Source: an uncultured Chthoniobacterales bacterium (GTDB lineage Bacteria; Verrucomicrobiota; Verrucomicrobiia; Chthoniobacterales; UBA10450). From it: a stretch of 49,608 nucleotides of DNA. Below are positions 34,277 to 42,854 of this stretch, piece after piece (position 1 is the stretch's first letter; each line of letters starts with the position of its first letter). The position numbers and the translations under genes are program-made. Location: NCBI GenBank assembly GCA_955652255.1, contig CATPAW010000137.1, forward strand, positions 1-49,608. Direction: 5' to 3'. The notes beneath the pieces are model-generated. The model had not been told where the DNA came from. It did no database searches and saw only the letters and a list, made by a program, of their open reading frames with translations.

Positions 34277-35032
34277 ATGAGAAAATTTTACACTCTGCTG
34301 TCGCGCGAAGTGCGCAGCTATTTTTATTCGCCCATCGCCTACATCGTTCTCGTTTTTTTCCTGCTCGTAAGCGGGGTCGATTTTTATTTTCAAATCTCGT
34401 TCATGAACCAGCGGCCAGTGCCGTACTCGGTTCAGGAGGCATTTTTTAATTCTGTGTTCTTCTGGTTTGCCTTCGTTTTGATTTTTCCGCTCATCACGAT
34501 GCGCCTGTTCGCGGAAGAATTTAAGCTCGGCACGATTGAGCCGCTCATGACCGCGCCGGTGCGGGACTGGCAGGTTGTTCTTTCAAAATTTTTCGGTGGG
34601 CTCGTTTTCTATATAATTCTCTGGGTTCCGACAGCGTTTTATTTCGCAATTTTCCAATACATCGCCGGTCGTCCAGCGGCCGGGTCGATCGGCGCCTATT
34701 GGGGTTCTTATTTAATGCTCCTGCTCGTGGGGATGTTTTATCTCTCGGTCGGATGTTTTGCTTCGGTCCTGACGAAAAACCAAATCATCGCCGCGATCAT
34801 TTCCTTTTGCGCAATCACGCTCTTATTTTTTCTCGGCCTTGTTCAATTCATTCTGCTCGATGTCAGTTCGGCGACGCGCGACTTGCTCGGTTATTTCTCC
34901 GCTCTCGAGCACATGGGCACGTTCTCGCGCGGTGTCATCGATACGCGGCCGATCGTTCTCTATCTGAGCATGACCGTGGTGATGTTGACGCTTACCCATC
35001 AGGCATTCCAATCGCGCAAATGGAGACTGTGA
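34277..35032 (+). CDS. ABC-2 type permease, GldF-like
   Basis: A 251-residue membrane subunit with six helices. It begins KFYTLLSREVRSYFYSPIAY, the amphipathic lead of ABC-2 permeases. FPLITMRLFAEEFKLGTIEP and LMTAPVRDWQVVLSKF are diagnostic for the GldF/NosY group. The C-terminal helix ends in the cytoplasmic FQSRKWRL. It follows the ATPase by 20 bases and overlaps the GldG-like gene, so the ATPase, permease and auxiliary protein are one complex. The transported substrate is unknown. Confidence 0.88.
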   Translation: MRKFYTLLSREVRSYFYSPIAYIVLVFFLLVSGVDFYFQISFMNQRPVPYSVQEAFFNSVFFWFAFVLIFPLITMRLFAEEFKLGTIEPLMTAPVRDWQVVLSKFFGGLVFYIILWVPTAFYFAIFQYIAGRPAAGSIGAYWGSYLMLLLVGMFYLSVGCFASVLTKNQIIAAIISFCAITLLFFLGLVQFILLDVSSATRDLLGYFSALEHMGTFSRGVIDTRPIVLYLSMTVVMLTLTHQAFQSRKWRL

Positions 35033-36528
35033 TCGTGGCCAACGAGAAACAACAGCCCGCGCCGAAGAAAATTCACCGCGTCCAGATCGGGGTGAACGTC
35101 CTTCTTCAAGTCGTGCTCGTTCTTTTCCTCGCCACGATGGTGAATTCGCTCGGTTTCAAGCATTACAAACGCTGGGATTTTTCGCGCGATCAAAAATATG
35201 CGCTCTCCGATAAAACGAAGCGCTTCCTCGATACGATCAAAGGTAAATTGCGCATCACCGTTTTCTTTTCGCCGAACACACCGATCACCGGGGACGTGCA
35301 GAACCTGCTGACGGAATATCAATACGCGGCCAAAGGTAAGATCGACATCGAGAACATCGATCCGGAGCGCAATCTTTCGCGCGCCAAAGAGATGTTCGAT
35401 AAATACAAAGTGGTTAGCGACGAAAGTCTGCTCGTGATCGATTACAGCGGACGCAATAAAACGGTGAAAGCCTCCGAAATGGCCGATGTCGATCAAAGCG
35501 GAATGGCTTTCGGCGAAGGTCCACGCGTGACGGCGTTCAAAGGCGAACAAACCATTACCGCCGCAATGATTGATTTGGTCGAAGGCAAGAAGAACACTCT
35601 TGGTTACGTGCTCGGACACAAGGAAGCGCCGATTTCCGGTAATACCCCGATCTCGGTGCTGAAAACATTCATCGAAAACGAAAACATCAAGTTCCAAGAG
35701 TTGAATCTCTTCGACGTCGGCGCGATTCCCCCCGATTTGAAGGCGATCGTGATCGCCGGGCCGCAGTACGATTTCTCCGATCGGGAAATGAAATTGCTGC
35801 GTGAGTTCTGGGAAAAGCAGGGACGCCTCCTGCTGCTGCTCGATCCAGCGGCCAAGACGCCGAAGATGGACGCATTTCTAAGCGAGCTTGGCCTGAAGGT
35901 GAACGATGATCGCTTGATGGTATTTTTGCGGACGGGAATCCAGGAGGTTGCGCTCACACGCGACGTGCAAGCACATTTCCTAGGCGGCAGCCCAATCACG
36001 AAACGGCTGGCGGACGTGAGCGCGTTGTTTTTTGGCGGGACCTCATCGCTCACGCTCGAGCCGGAACGAGTACGTGCAGCCAATGTTCGGCTCGAGCCGC
36101 TAGCTCAGGCGGAGAAAGGTTATTTCGCCGAGACCGATTACAACACGAGCGATCAGGCTAAACTTCAGGCCGATGCCACGCGAAATCCCGGTACTCCCCT
36201 GATGATCGCTGGGTCGATTGAAAAAGGTGGCAGTGGCGACGAGCGCGTGCAGGTCAATTCGTCGCGCATGGTGGTGGTAAGCAATTCGACTTTTATTCAA
36301 GACAACGCGCTCACGCAGGACCAACAGGCGCTCGATTTCATCTCCGGCAGCATGAACTGGCTGCTGAGTCGAGAACAGCTTATCGGCATCTCGCCCAAAA
36401 TTCCCAAGACACTCACGTTCACTCTCACCGAAAGCGCGTTGAGCCATGTTCGCTGGCTGATCCTTGTCCTAATGCCGCTCATTCCCGCGTGTATCGGCGC
36501 AGCGGTGTGGTGGCGGCGCCGCGCCTGA
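35020..36528 (+). CDS. GldG-like auxiliary protein of ABC transporter
   Basis: A 502-residue protein of the ABC_transp_aux / GldG group. One N-terminal helix (VLLQVVLVLFLATMVNSLGF) anchors a large periplasmic domain that begins RWDFSRDQKYALSDKTKRFL, the family signature. TVFFSPNTPITGDVQNLLTE follows, and a C-terminal helix (RWLILVLMPLIPACIGAAVW) with WWRRRA closes it. The open frame runs back to 34699 inside the permease, but the family begins at ATG 35020, overlapping the permease by 13 bases. Near GTGs at 35029 and 35035 are alternatives. Two GATCGACA motifs fall in it. Confidence 0.85.
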   Translation: METVIVANEKQQPAPKKIHRVQIGVNVLLQVVLVLFLATMVNSLGFKHYKRWDFSRDQKYALSDKTKRFLDTIKGKLRITVFFSPNTPITGDVQNLLTEYQYAAKGKIDIENIDPERNLSRAKEMFDKYKVVSDESLLVIDYSGRNKTVKASEMADVDQSGMAFGEGPRVTAFKGEQTITAAMIDLVEGKKNTLGYVLGHKEAPISGNTPISVLKTFIENENIKFQELNLFDVGAIPPDLKAIVIAGPQYDFSDREMKLLREFWEKQGRLLLLLDPAAKTPKMDAFLSELGLKVNDDRLMVFLRTGIQEVALTRDVQAHFLGGSPITKRLADVSALFFGGTSSLTLEPERVRAANVRLEPLAQAEKGYFAETDYNTSDQAKLQADATRNPGTPLMIAGSIEKGGSGDERVQVNSSRMVVVSNSTFIQDNALTQDQQALDFISGSMNWLLSREQLIGISPKIPKTLTFTLTESALSHVRWLILVLMPLIPACIGAAVWWRRRA

Positions 36529-36543
36529 TTCTTTAATCGCCTT

Positions 36544-38391
36544 ATGAAATGGAAGACAACGCTCGTTTTGCTGACGATTGCGCTCGCCCTGGCTGTCTAT
36601 ATCAAATTCTACGAAAGCAAGCGCCCGAACACCGAAGAAGCAAAGCGACAGGCCCAAAACGTCGTCAATTTCAGTCGCGAAAAGATCGACGGGATCGTAA
36701 TTCAAAACGGCGATGACAAGATCGACATGCGCCGTCGGGACAATAAATGGCGGCTGGAAACGCCGATCAAGGACCAGGCTGACAATTCATTGATCGAGAA
36801 TCTTCTCTTCGATCTCGAAAGCTGGCAGAAAGACGCGACCATTCCGGCCAAGCAAATCGAGGCCGAGAAAAACAAGTTAAATGAATACGGCCTGAGCAAG
36901 CCAAAGCTGCGCTTGAGATTGCTCGGACCCGATGCGCCGCCGGAAATCTTGTTCGGCAAAGACGCGGCGCTCGAAGGCAAAATGTATGTGCGCTTCGAAA
37001 ATTCGAAGGAAACATTTCTCACCGCGCAGTCCATCAAGAAGGAAATCGGGAAAAAGCCGGAGGAATTTCGCGACAGAAAATTGACCGACCTAATCAGCGC
37101 GCAGGTCTCGCGGGTCGTGCTGAAGACCGCCGCCGGTGAGATGGAGTTGCAGAAAAAAGGCGATCATTGGGAAATCATGAAGCCGTTGCGCGCGCGCGGC
37201 GACGATCAAAAGATCGGCGACCTGATCGCTCAGGTCACGACCGCGCACATTCAACAATTCGTGGCCGACGATCGCGGTGATCTGCATCCGTACGGCCTGG
37301 CCGAGCCGCGAGGATCGATCACGCTCTTCACTCAGGGCGACAAGCAAGGTCAGATGCTCCAGATCGGCGCCGTACCGGAAAAAGAAAAGGACCAGATCTA
37401 CGTCCGCTTCTCGTCGCGCGCTTTTGTTTACACGCTCCCGAAAAAAACCGAAGAGATTCTCAATACCAGGCCGAATGATGTGCGCGACCGGCATCTTGTT
37501 CGCATCGACACGAACATTCTCGACCGGATGGCGATCGATGCGCCGGGCAAAGGCAAGACGGTGCTGGCGCGCAAAGGAGAAAACTGGACCATCGCCAGTC
37601 GCAATAACGCGCCGGCAAATTCCAGCGAGGTGCACCGCCTGATCGACACATTACAAGGCGAACAAGTAACCAAATTTATGGAAGACGTCGCCTCCGATTT
37701 GCCGAAGTACGGGCTGGATAAGCCGCAGTTGCAGTTGACTTTCAGTTCATTTGCATCCGAGAACACGGCCGAAACCAAAGCGGGCGAGCGTCCTTTCGCG
37801 ACGATCGCGTTTGGAAAAGTGGATGGCGAAAACGTCTACGCGCGTCTCGGCGACGAGCCGTTTATTGTGACGGTACGGCGCGGATTACTCGATCAAATCT
37901 TCACCGACCCATTACAGTGGCAGGAGCTCGCCATCTTCAAATCCAAGCCGGAACAAATCCACAGTTTTAGCGTGGTGACTGATAAAGAATTGTCGCTCGT
38001 GCGCGGGGCAAACAATCAGTGGACCTGGCAAAAAGGCAGCGGTGCGATCGATCAGGTAAATGCACAGTCGCTGCTCAATACACTGTCGATGTTGCACGCG
38101 GTGCGCTGGGTGGGCGCGACCACGCCGTCACATGCATTCGAGAAGCCGCAGCTCGTTGCCACTTTCACGACTTCACCCGACGATAAAGCTTTGCACAAAT
38201 TGACAGTCGGAGGAGCAGCCGGTGACGGGATGTGGTTTGCGCGCGCGGATGAGCATGAAGGCACATTTGTCCTCAGCACTCCGGATTTGAACGCACTCAA
38301 GCTGCCGCTCGTCAGTCAATCGTCTCCGTCGCCGTCATCGATTCCATCAGTTGTAACATCACCCGGCGCCACGCCCAGTCCGAAAAGGTAG
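36544..38391 (+). CDS. DUF4340 domain protein, fourth gene of the Gld-type ABC cluster
   Basis: A 615-residue protein with one N-terminal helix (TLVLLTIALALAVYIKFYE) and repeated DUF4340 units of about 150 residues. Each unit shows an LNEYGLSKPKLRLRL, LHPYGLAEPRGSITLF or LPKYGLDKPQLQLTF type repeat. It ends in a serine/proline-rich tail (SPSPSSIPSVVTSPG). DUF4340 proteins accompany GldG-like exporters in several phyla. The periplasmic repeats may form a scaffold or substrate-binding surface. The TAG stop codon is part of palindromic element A4. Confidence 0.85.
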   Translation: MKWKTTLVLLTIALALAVYIKFYESKRPNTEEAKRQAQNVVNFSREKIDGIVIQNGDDKIDMRRRDNKWRLETPIKDQADNSLIENLLFDLESWQKDATIPAKQIEAEKNKLNEYGLSKPKLRLRLLGPDAPPEILFGKDAALEGKMYVRFENSKETFLTAQSIKKEIGKKPEEFRDRKLTDLISAQVSRVVLKTAAGEMELQKKGDHWEIMKPLRARGDDQKIGDLIAQVTTAHIQQFVADDRGDLHPYGLAEPRGSITLFTQGDKQGQMLQIGAVPEKEKDQIYVRFSSRAFVYTLPKKTEEILNTRPNDVRDRHLVRIDTNILDRMAIDAPGKGKTVLARKGENWTIASRNNAPANSSEVHRLIDTLQGEQVTKFMEDVASDLPKYGLDKPQLQLTFSSFASENTAETKAGERPFATIAFGKVDGENVYARLGDEPFIVTVRRGLLDQIFTDPLQWQELAIFKSKPEQIHSFSVVTDKELSLVRGANNQWTWQKGSGAIDQVNAQSLLNTLSMLHAVRWVGATTPSHAFEKPQLVATFTTSPDDKALHKLTVGGAAGDGMWFARADEHEGTFVLSTPDLNALKLPLVSQSSPSPSSIPSVVTSPGATPSPKR

Positions 38392-38465
38392 GGACGCACC
38401 TCCGGGGCGTCCCACTATTTTCAAAAAAACCGGTTCGACGGATCGCTTCAGAGAGCCGTCCCTAC
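38388..38465. repeat. Palindromic element A4 spanning both convergent stop codons
   Basis: GTAGGGAC (38388-38395) and GTCCCTAC (38458-38465) are exact reverse complements. The TAG in the left end is the stop of the DUF4340 gene (38389-38391). The CTA in the right end is the stop of the convergent ubiE/menG gene (38462-38464). Inner stems include GACGC-ACCTCCGG-GGCGTC. It probably serves as a bidirectional terminator. Confidence 0.85.
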
Positions 38466-39235
38466 TTTTCCGCCGTAAAAATTGTGACGATGCCGCCAGT
38501 GAGAGGTTCGATGAACACGGCGCAGAAGCCGTTCGCTTCGAGTAAGCGACGCATTGCATCGTCGCTCGCAAATTTCTCAATTGAATCGCCAAGATAATGG
38601 TAGGCGGTTTTTTTTCGGGTGAGAAAAGATCCGAGAAAAGGGAGACAGCGATGCAAATAGAAACGATAAACCGCGCGCAAGATCGACAATCGCGGCAACG
38701 AAAACTCGAGGATTAGCAAGTGACCGCTTGTCTGGAGAACACGCGACATTTCACGCAGCGCAGCATCCCAGTCCTCCATGTTCCGTAAACCGAACGCGAC
38801 GGTAAGGCAATCAAACGAAGCATCCGCGAACGGCAACCGCATCGCATCGGCCACGATGGTTTTGCGCAATCCTTTTCGGCGCGCAATCGCCAGCATATCT
38901 TCCGAAAAATCGATGCCGACGATTTCCGCGTCAGGCGATTTTTTCGTAATGGCGAGCGCGAGATCGCCCGTGCCGGTGGCAAGATCGACAATCTTATTTG
39001 GGCCCCAGTGCGCGACGATCTCAGCGGCGCGTTTTCGCCAATAAAAATCAAAACCGCAACTTAAGATGTGATTGGCAAGATCGTATCGCGCCGCGATCGA
39101 GCCGAACATCTGACGGACAGCGGTGGAATCATGTGGGTTTTGTTCAAGCGAACTCAACGTCCGGTGTTCGCTCACGATCCGCTCTTTCGCAAGTCGCTGG
39201 GTTTGAAATGGGGCGATTAGGTCGGTTGTGGCCAA
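38462..39235 (-). CDS. ubiE: Demethylmenaquinone / ubiquinone C-methyltransferase
   Basis: A 257-residue SAM-dependent methyltransferase of quinone synthesis. FGSIAARYDLANHILSCGFD near residue 44 and WRKRAAEI start the UbiE/MenG family. SAM motif I is KIVDLATGTGDLALAI. VAFGLRNMEDWDAALREMSR and RFYLHRCLPFLGSF, YHYLGDSIEKFAS are further signatures. The frame opens at TTG 39235; GTG 39175 (MSEHRTLSS) is an equally good start. Whether the product is menaquinone or ubiquinone depends on the organism; menaquinone is likely in this phylum. Two motifs (38681, 38983) are in the gene. Confidence 0.92.
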   Translation of the reverse strand: MATTDLIAPFQTQRLAKERIVSEHRTLSSLEQNPHDSTAVRQMFGSIAARYDLANHILSCGFDFYWRKRAAEIVAHWGPNKIVDLATGTGDLALAITKKSPDAEIVGIDFSEDMLAIARRKGLRKTIVADAMRLPFADASFDCLTVAFGLRNMEDWDAALREMSRVLQTSGHLLILEFSLPRLSILRAVYRFYLHRCLPFLGSFLTRKKTAYHYLGDSIEKFASDDAMRRLLEANGFCAVFIEPLTGGIVTIFTAEK

Positions 39236-39559
39236 CGCGCAGCGAGGGCAACTGAGACGGTGAGACTGGAGAACGGCGCGACGTGCATCAAGAGTCGACT
39301 GACGAAGAAACCGAGATGCCTGAGGTAGTCCGGCCAGTTACTGAACGCGGCGGTATCACTCCATCTTAGGAAGTGGTTAAAGCAATCCGAACCTGAGATC
39401 GCGAACAGGCGCAAGACGAACAGCTTTCATCAGTTCCACATTTAACAAGCAAGAAATCGGCCCGTAGCCATGATGAACATAGCCGTCTAGGTTTGGTCGG
39501 CGTCGACATCCAAGCTCCAATACTCAAAAAGTTGTTTGCTATCCCGTTCAACACCAGCT
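39236..39559. other. Gap without a convincing gene
   Basis: About 320 bases. A 65-codon minus-strand frame at 39217-39414 overlaps the ubiE start and has no recognised family. No RNA gene, tandem repeat or clear promoter was seen. Confidence 0.5.
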
Positions 39560-39901
39560 ATGAGACGGCGTATGGACTTATCTCTTAGATCTTTGGAACA
39601 AGCCGTGTCGATGCGGCGGCAAATCGATAGTCTGGAAAGACGCCTTGCTTCTCTTTTGGGCAGTACTTCAACCAGTTCAACGTCTAGCACTGGCAGACGC
39701 CGAATGTCTGCGGCGACCCGCGCCAAGTTAGCCGCGGCCGCCCGAGCACGCTGGGCCAGACAGAAAGGCAGCAAACAAGCCGGACGCAGTACTGCTCGCA
39801 GGAAAAAAGGCGGAATCACCGCTGCTGGACGGAAGAAGCTTTCGCAATTAATGAAAGCTCGATGGGCGGCCAGGAGAAAAGCTACTGGGAAGTCGAAATA
39901 G
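39560..39901 (+). CDS. Highly basic small protein with repeated ARWARQ-type motifs
   Basis: A protein of about 113 residues that is strongly basic. After a helical N-terminus (LRSLEQAVSMRRQIDSLERR) it has a serine/threonine linker and two copies of a helix pattern: MSAATRAKLAAAARARWARQ, and TAAGRKKLSQLMKARWAARR. The repeats resemble NUMOD3/H-NS-like or histone-like DNA-binding segments. Nucleic acid binding is likely; a specific role is not known. The frame opens at TTG 39536, and ATG 39560 is preferred. A leucine tRNA follows immediately on the other strand. Confidence 0.6.
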   Translation: MRRRMDLSLRSLEQAVSMRRQIDSLERRLASLLGSTSTSSTSSTGRRRMSAATRAKLAAAARARWARQKGSKQAGRSTARRKKGGITAAGRKKLSQLMKARWAARRKATGKSK

Positions 39902-39915
39902 TTGAATAGTCGAAG

Positions 39916-39997
39916 TGCTCGCGAGAGGACTCGAACCTCCACGGGTTGCCCCATACGGTCCTGAGCCGTACGCGTCTGCCGATTCCGCCACGCGAGC
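39916..39997 (-). tRNA. tRNA-Leu (CAG anticodon)
   Basis: The minus strand folds as a class II tRNA. The acceptor stem GCTCGCG pairs with CGCGAGC, discriminator A. The anticodon stem-loop TACGG-CTCAGGA-CCGTA gives anticodon CAG. A long variable arm (TGGGGCAACCCG) is as expected for leucine. The T-arm is GGAGGTTCGAGTCCTCT. CCA is not encoded. Confidence 0.95.
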
Positions 39998-40074
39998 AAT
40001 AAGCAGCGGCTCCTAAATTGCGCACGTGCGGGAGAGCCGCAAGGCTAAACGCACGATGTCGATCTTGTGATCGA

Positions 40075-40953
40075 TCAGCCCCGGCACTTCTTGCGTACGC
40101 GAACTTCCAGTTGATGGGCCTTGCGGACCTTGCCGAGCGAACGGAGCAAGTCGGCGTAGTTCGCCGCGACAATTTCGTAATCCTTGGGCGGCTTTTCGGT
40201 AGCTTCTTCCCAGCTCTTCAATGAGGCGCGATAAAGTTCCGCCGCCTTCGGATAATCGCCGCGCGAGTGATACACGACCGCAAGGTTGCATTTTGATTGC
40301 GCGATGTCCGGATGAGTTGGGGGATGCACCTTTTCCCGAATGGCCAGGGCGCGAAGATGTATTTTTTCCGCCTCGGCGTAGCGACGCTCATTCGTGTAAA
40401 AGACGGCCAGATTATTGAGCACTGAGGCTACATCCGCGTGGGCTGGGCCGAGCTGCTTCTCATAAATCTGCAGCGCATGCAAATAATACGGTTCTGCAGC
40501 CTTTTGGCGTCCTGATTTTCGGAAAATGAGAGCAACATTGTTCAACATGGTCCCGAGGTCCGAGTAGGGCAGATCTTCCAACTGGGTGCCGGCTGCAATT
40601 GCTTTCTCGTAAAAACGGATGGCTTCTTCGGACTGGCCAAGGTTATCGCACAAAAAGGCAAGTCGACGCGCGGAGCGAAAAAGAGCACGTTGGTCGGGCG
40701 GTTTTGCTTTGTCGAGGATCGCATGCGCTTTGAGAAGATGTGCCTTTGCGGCGGCGCGATCGCCGCACTGGTCGAGAAGCTGCCCGAGCTTTTCATAACT
40801 GAGTGCGAGTGAACTCTCGTCCTCAGCAAAGGTGCGTTTAGCAAGATCGAGAACCGTTTCGGCGACGCGGATCGCTTCCGGCAGCCGATTGCCGGCACGC
40901 AGGGTGTCCAGCTTGTCGTTAAGAATCGACCAAAGCTTTTCCTCACCCTTCAT
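40075..40953 (-). CDS. TPR-repeat protein, third gene after bamD-like and lptE-like genes
   Basis: A 292-residue soluble protein of tetratricopeptide repeats in the kinesin-light-chain-like style. Repeats include LALSYEKLGQLLDQCGDRAA, TMLNNVALIFRKSGRQKAAE, SVLNNLAVFYTNERRYAEAE and SKCNLAVVYHSRGDYPKAAE. No signal peptide is seen. It starts seven bases after the lptE-like stop on the same strand, suggesting a shared transcript and a scaffold role. The exact partner is unknown. Confidence 0.82.
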   Translation of the reverse strand: MKGEEKLWSILNDKLDTLRAGNRLPEAIRVAETVLDLAKRTFAEDESSLALSYEKLGQLLDQCGDRAAAKAHLLKAHAILDKAKPPDQRALFRSARRLAFLCDNLGQSEEAIRFYEKAIAAGTQLEDLPYSDLGTMLNNVALIFRKSGRQKAAEPYYLHALQIYEKQLGPAHADVASVLNNLAVFYTNERRYAEAEKIHLRALAIREKVHPPTHPDIAQSKCNLAVVYHSRGDYPKAAELYRASLKSWEEATEKPPKDYEIVAANYADLLRSLGKVRKAHQLEVRVRKKCRG

Positions 40954-40959
40954 TGCAGG

Positions 40960-41466
40960 TCACCAACCTTCGCTCAACTGGCTGACCAGGCGTGTGGCAA
41001 GATCTTCCGAGGCAAGCGGCAGCGCTTGCCTTTCGTCGGTCGTCACGTCCGTACCGACAAAAAAACTGGTCGTTCCGATGGCTTCACTCGCCCCTGAGAT
41101 CGGCTTCCCGTCCCGTCCGACCAAACTGTATTTCACGTGCACGGCCAGAGTAAATTCAGCCGTTGCCAGCACGTTCTCGATTACCGAACGCGCAGGAGAA
41201 CGATCGATGCGCATGATTTCAGCCTTTAAGGTGGCATCCGCATTTTCGCCACCAACGATCTGGAATGTCCCGTCTTGTTGAAACTGCTTGATGACCGTGT
41301 TCGTCACCAGGACTTCGATACGAGGGACGAGAGTCCGGTTCGTGAAAGTGGGAACAGCGAGCGTGTGAACGTCGCGGAGATAATATGGTTTGACTGGCCC
41401 GATGTGATAGCCGAGGCAACCGGTTAAGCACAAAGAGCCAAGAGCTACCGCGAATATAGCTTTCAC
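40960..41466 (-). CDS. LptE-like outer membrane LPS-assembly lipoprotein
   Basis: A 168-residue lipoprotein. The signal peptide KAIFAVALGSLCLTGCLGYH has a canonical lipobox LTGC, followed by the GYH start typical of LptE. VHTLAVPTFTNRTLVPRIEV and LVTNTVIKQFQQDGTFQIVG match the LptE/RlpB domain. LptE plugs the LptD translocon that inserts lipopolysaccharide in the outer membrane. Its start overlaps the preceding BamD-like gene by four bases, linking two envelope assembly functions. Confidence 0.82.
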   Translation of the reverse strand: MKAIFAVALGSLCLTGCLGYHIGPVKPYYLRDVHTLAVPTFTNRTLVPRIEVLVTNTVIKQFQQDGTFQIVGGENADATLKAEIMRIDRSPARSVIENVLATAEFTLAVHVKYSLVGRDGKPISGASEAIGTTSFFVGTDVTTDERQALPLASEDLATRLVSQLSEGW

Positions 41467-42716
41467 GGCGCGGGTGAGGCGGTCGCTTCGGGAGAAGCCG
41501 ATGCTTTTGGAGCCGAAGATCTCTCCGGTGTTTCACCCTCTGCCGGTACGCCTGTAGGCTCGGGAGCAGTTGTGGTGTCGGGCGCAAGGGAAGCCGGCGG
41601 CGGCAGTGATAAATCCGTCTCGGGTGACGGCAACGGCATACCGCTATTCGGCGCGTTGCGCATGGTCGACTCACTTTTCGCCGTTTGCCCTTCATGTGCG
41701 CCCGCCTTTTTCTTTTCAGCCTCGGCCGCCGCAAACGCTGACTGCAGTGCTGCATCGCCCAGCTTCACACGCAATTGGTCAATCCTTTTCTTTGCCCGCT
41801 CACTTTCCGTCGAACCCGGCTCCTGACGGATGACTTCATTATAATAGATAACCGCGGCGCGATAATTTTTCTGCTTGTCATAAAACTTCGCGACCTGATA
41901 TGAGCTCGCCGTCTGCTTGCGCTCCAGCATTTGCAGATTCGACCGCGCCTGCGCGGTTTTCTCGCTGTTTGGATAGCGGAAAAGAAAATCCTGAAAGGCC
42001 GTTCTGGCATTGGTGGTGGCGGCTAAATCTTTCGTCCCGGCGCGCGCCGCCGTAAACCAGATGTAACCGATCTGATATTGTGCGTCGGCCGCGACCGGTT
42101 CTTTCGGAAACTTGGTGACCACGGCCTGGTACGCCTCGATGGCCGCTTCATTCGCACCTTGCTTCTCTCGTGCCAGTCCAATGTCAAACTGCGCCCGCGC
42201 CGTGTACTTTCCGTACGGCGCCGTCCGGACAACGGCCGCGAAAATCTCCGCCGCTCGATCCATCGACGATCCAAATGGAATGCCGAGAAGCTTCAATTTC
42301 TTGCCGGCGAGATAGATCTCACCGATCCGAAATTGCGCTTCGATTGCTTCGTCGAAGTGGGGGCTGCTCGGATATTGTTCCACCACCGAGCGAAACAACT
42401 GCGCCGCCGCGATAAGATCGTGCCGTTGTTCCAGCAACTCCGCCGCGCGAAAAACCGCTCCCGGCGCAAGCGCATCCTTGGGATGGCGTCGCACCAGGGA
42501 TTTGTAGGCCCCAATCGCTCGTTTCAGGTTCCCCTCTTTTTCCGCGGTCTGCCCGATGTGAAAAAGTTCCTCCGCATTGCCATTCATCTCTTCCTCGCCC
42601 GGCGCCACGTACTTGGCTTTTTCACCCGGCTTAAAGATCACCGAAGCGGAGCTCAGTTCGGGAAAAGTAAGACCGGCGATGACGACGAAAAAAAGCGTGC
42701 GAATTCGGAAATCCAT
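41463..42716 (-). CDS. BamD-like outer membrane assembly TPR protein
   Basis: A 417-residue exported TPR protein. A signal peptide (RIRTLFFVVIAGLTFPELSS) is followed by repeats: AEELFHIGQTAEKEGNLKRA, VFRAAELLEQRHDLIAAAQL, AQFDIGLAREKQGANEAAIE and YQVAKFYDKQKNYRAAVIYY. The YfiO/BamD pattern of paired repeats is clear. There is no lipobox cysteine, unlike E. coli BamD, so it may be soluble periplasmic or CpoB-like. The C-terminus is a proline/serine/alanine-rich disordered tail. It is first in a three-gene operon with lptE-like and TPR genes. Confidence 0.8.
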   Translation of the reverse strand: MDFRIRTLFFVVIAGLTFPELSSASVIFKPGEKAKYVAPGEEEMNGNAEELFHIGQTAEKEGNLKRAIGAYKSLVRRHPKDALAPGAVFRAAELLEQRHDLIAAAQLFRSVVEQYPSSPHFDEAIEAQFRIGEIYLAGKKLKLLGIPFGSSMDRAAEIFAAVVRTAPYGKYTARAQFDIGLAREKQGANEAAIEAYQAVVTKFPKEPVAADAQYQIGYIWFTAARAGTKDLAATTNARTAFQDFLFRYPNSEKTAQARSNLQMLERKQTASSYQVAKFYDKQKNYRAAVIYYNEVIRQEPGSTESERAKKRIDQLRVKLGDAALQSAFAAAEAEKKKAGAHEGQTAKSESTMRNAPNSGMPLPSPETDLSLPPPASLAPDTTTAPEPTGVPAEGETPERSSAPKASASPEATASPAP

Positions 42717-42854
42717 GGGACTGGCAGGGTAGTTAAGTTATCGGCTCCGTCAAGTTGGCCGGCCGCGCGAGCTCACCGATGACTATTGTTAGATCGACAT
42801 CTTGTTACGTCGAAATCTTTTCGCGCCGCGCGATTTCGACTATCGTTTCGCTTC

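Noticed and set aside
39217..39414. 65-codon minus-strand frame as a gene
   Set aside because: It overlaps the ubiE start, has no recognised family, and lacks a ribosome-binding site.
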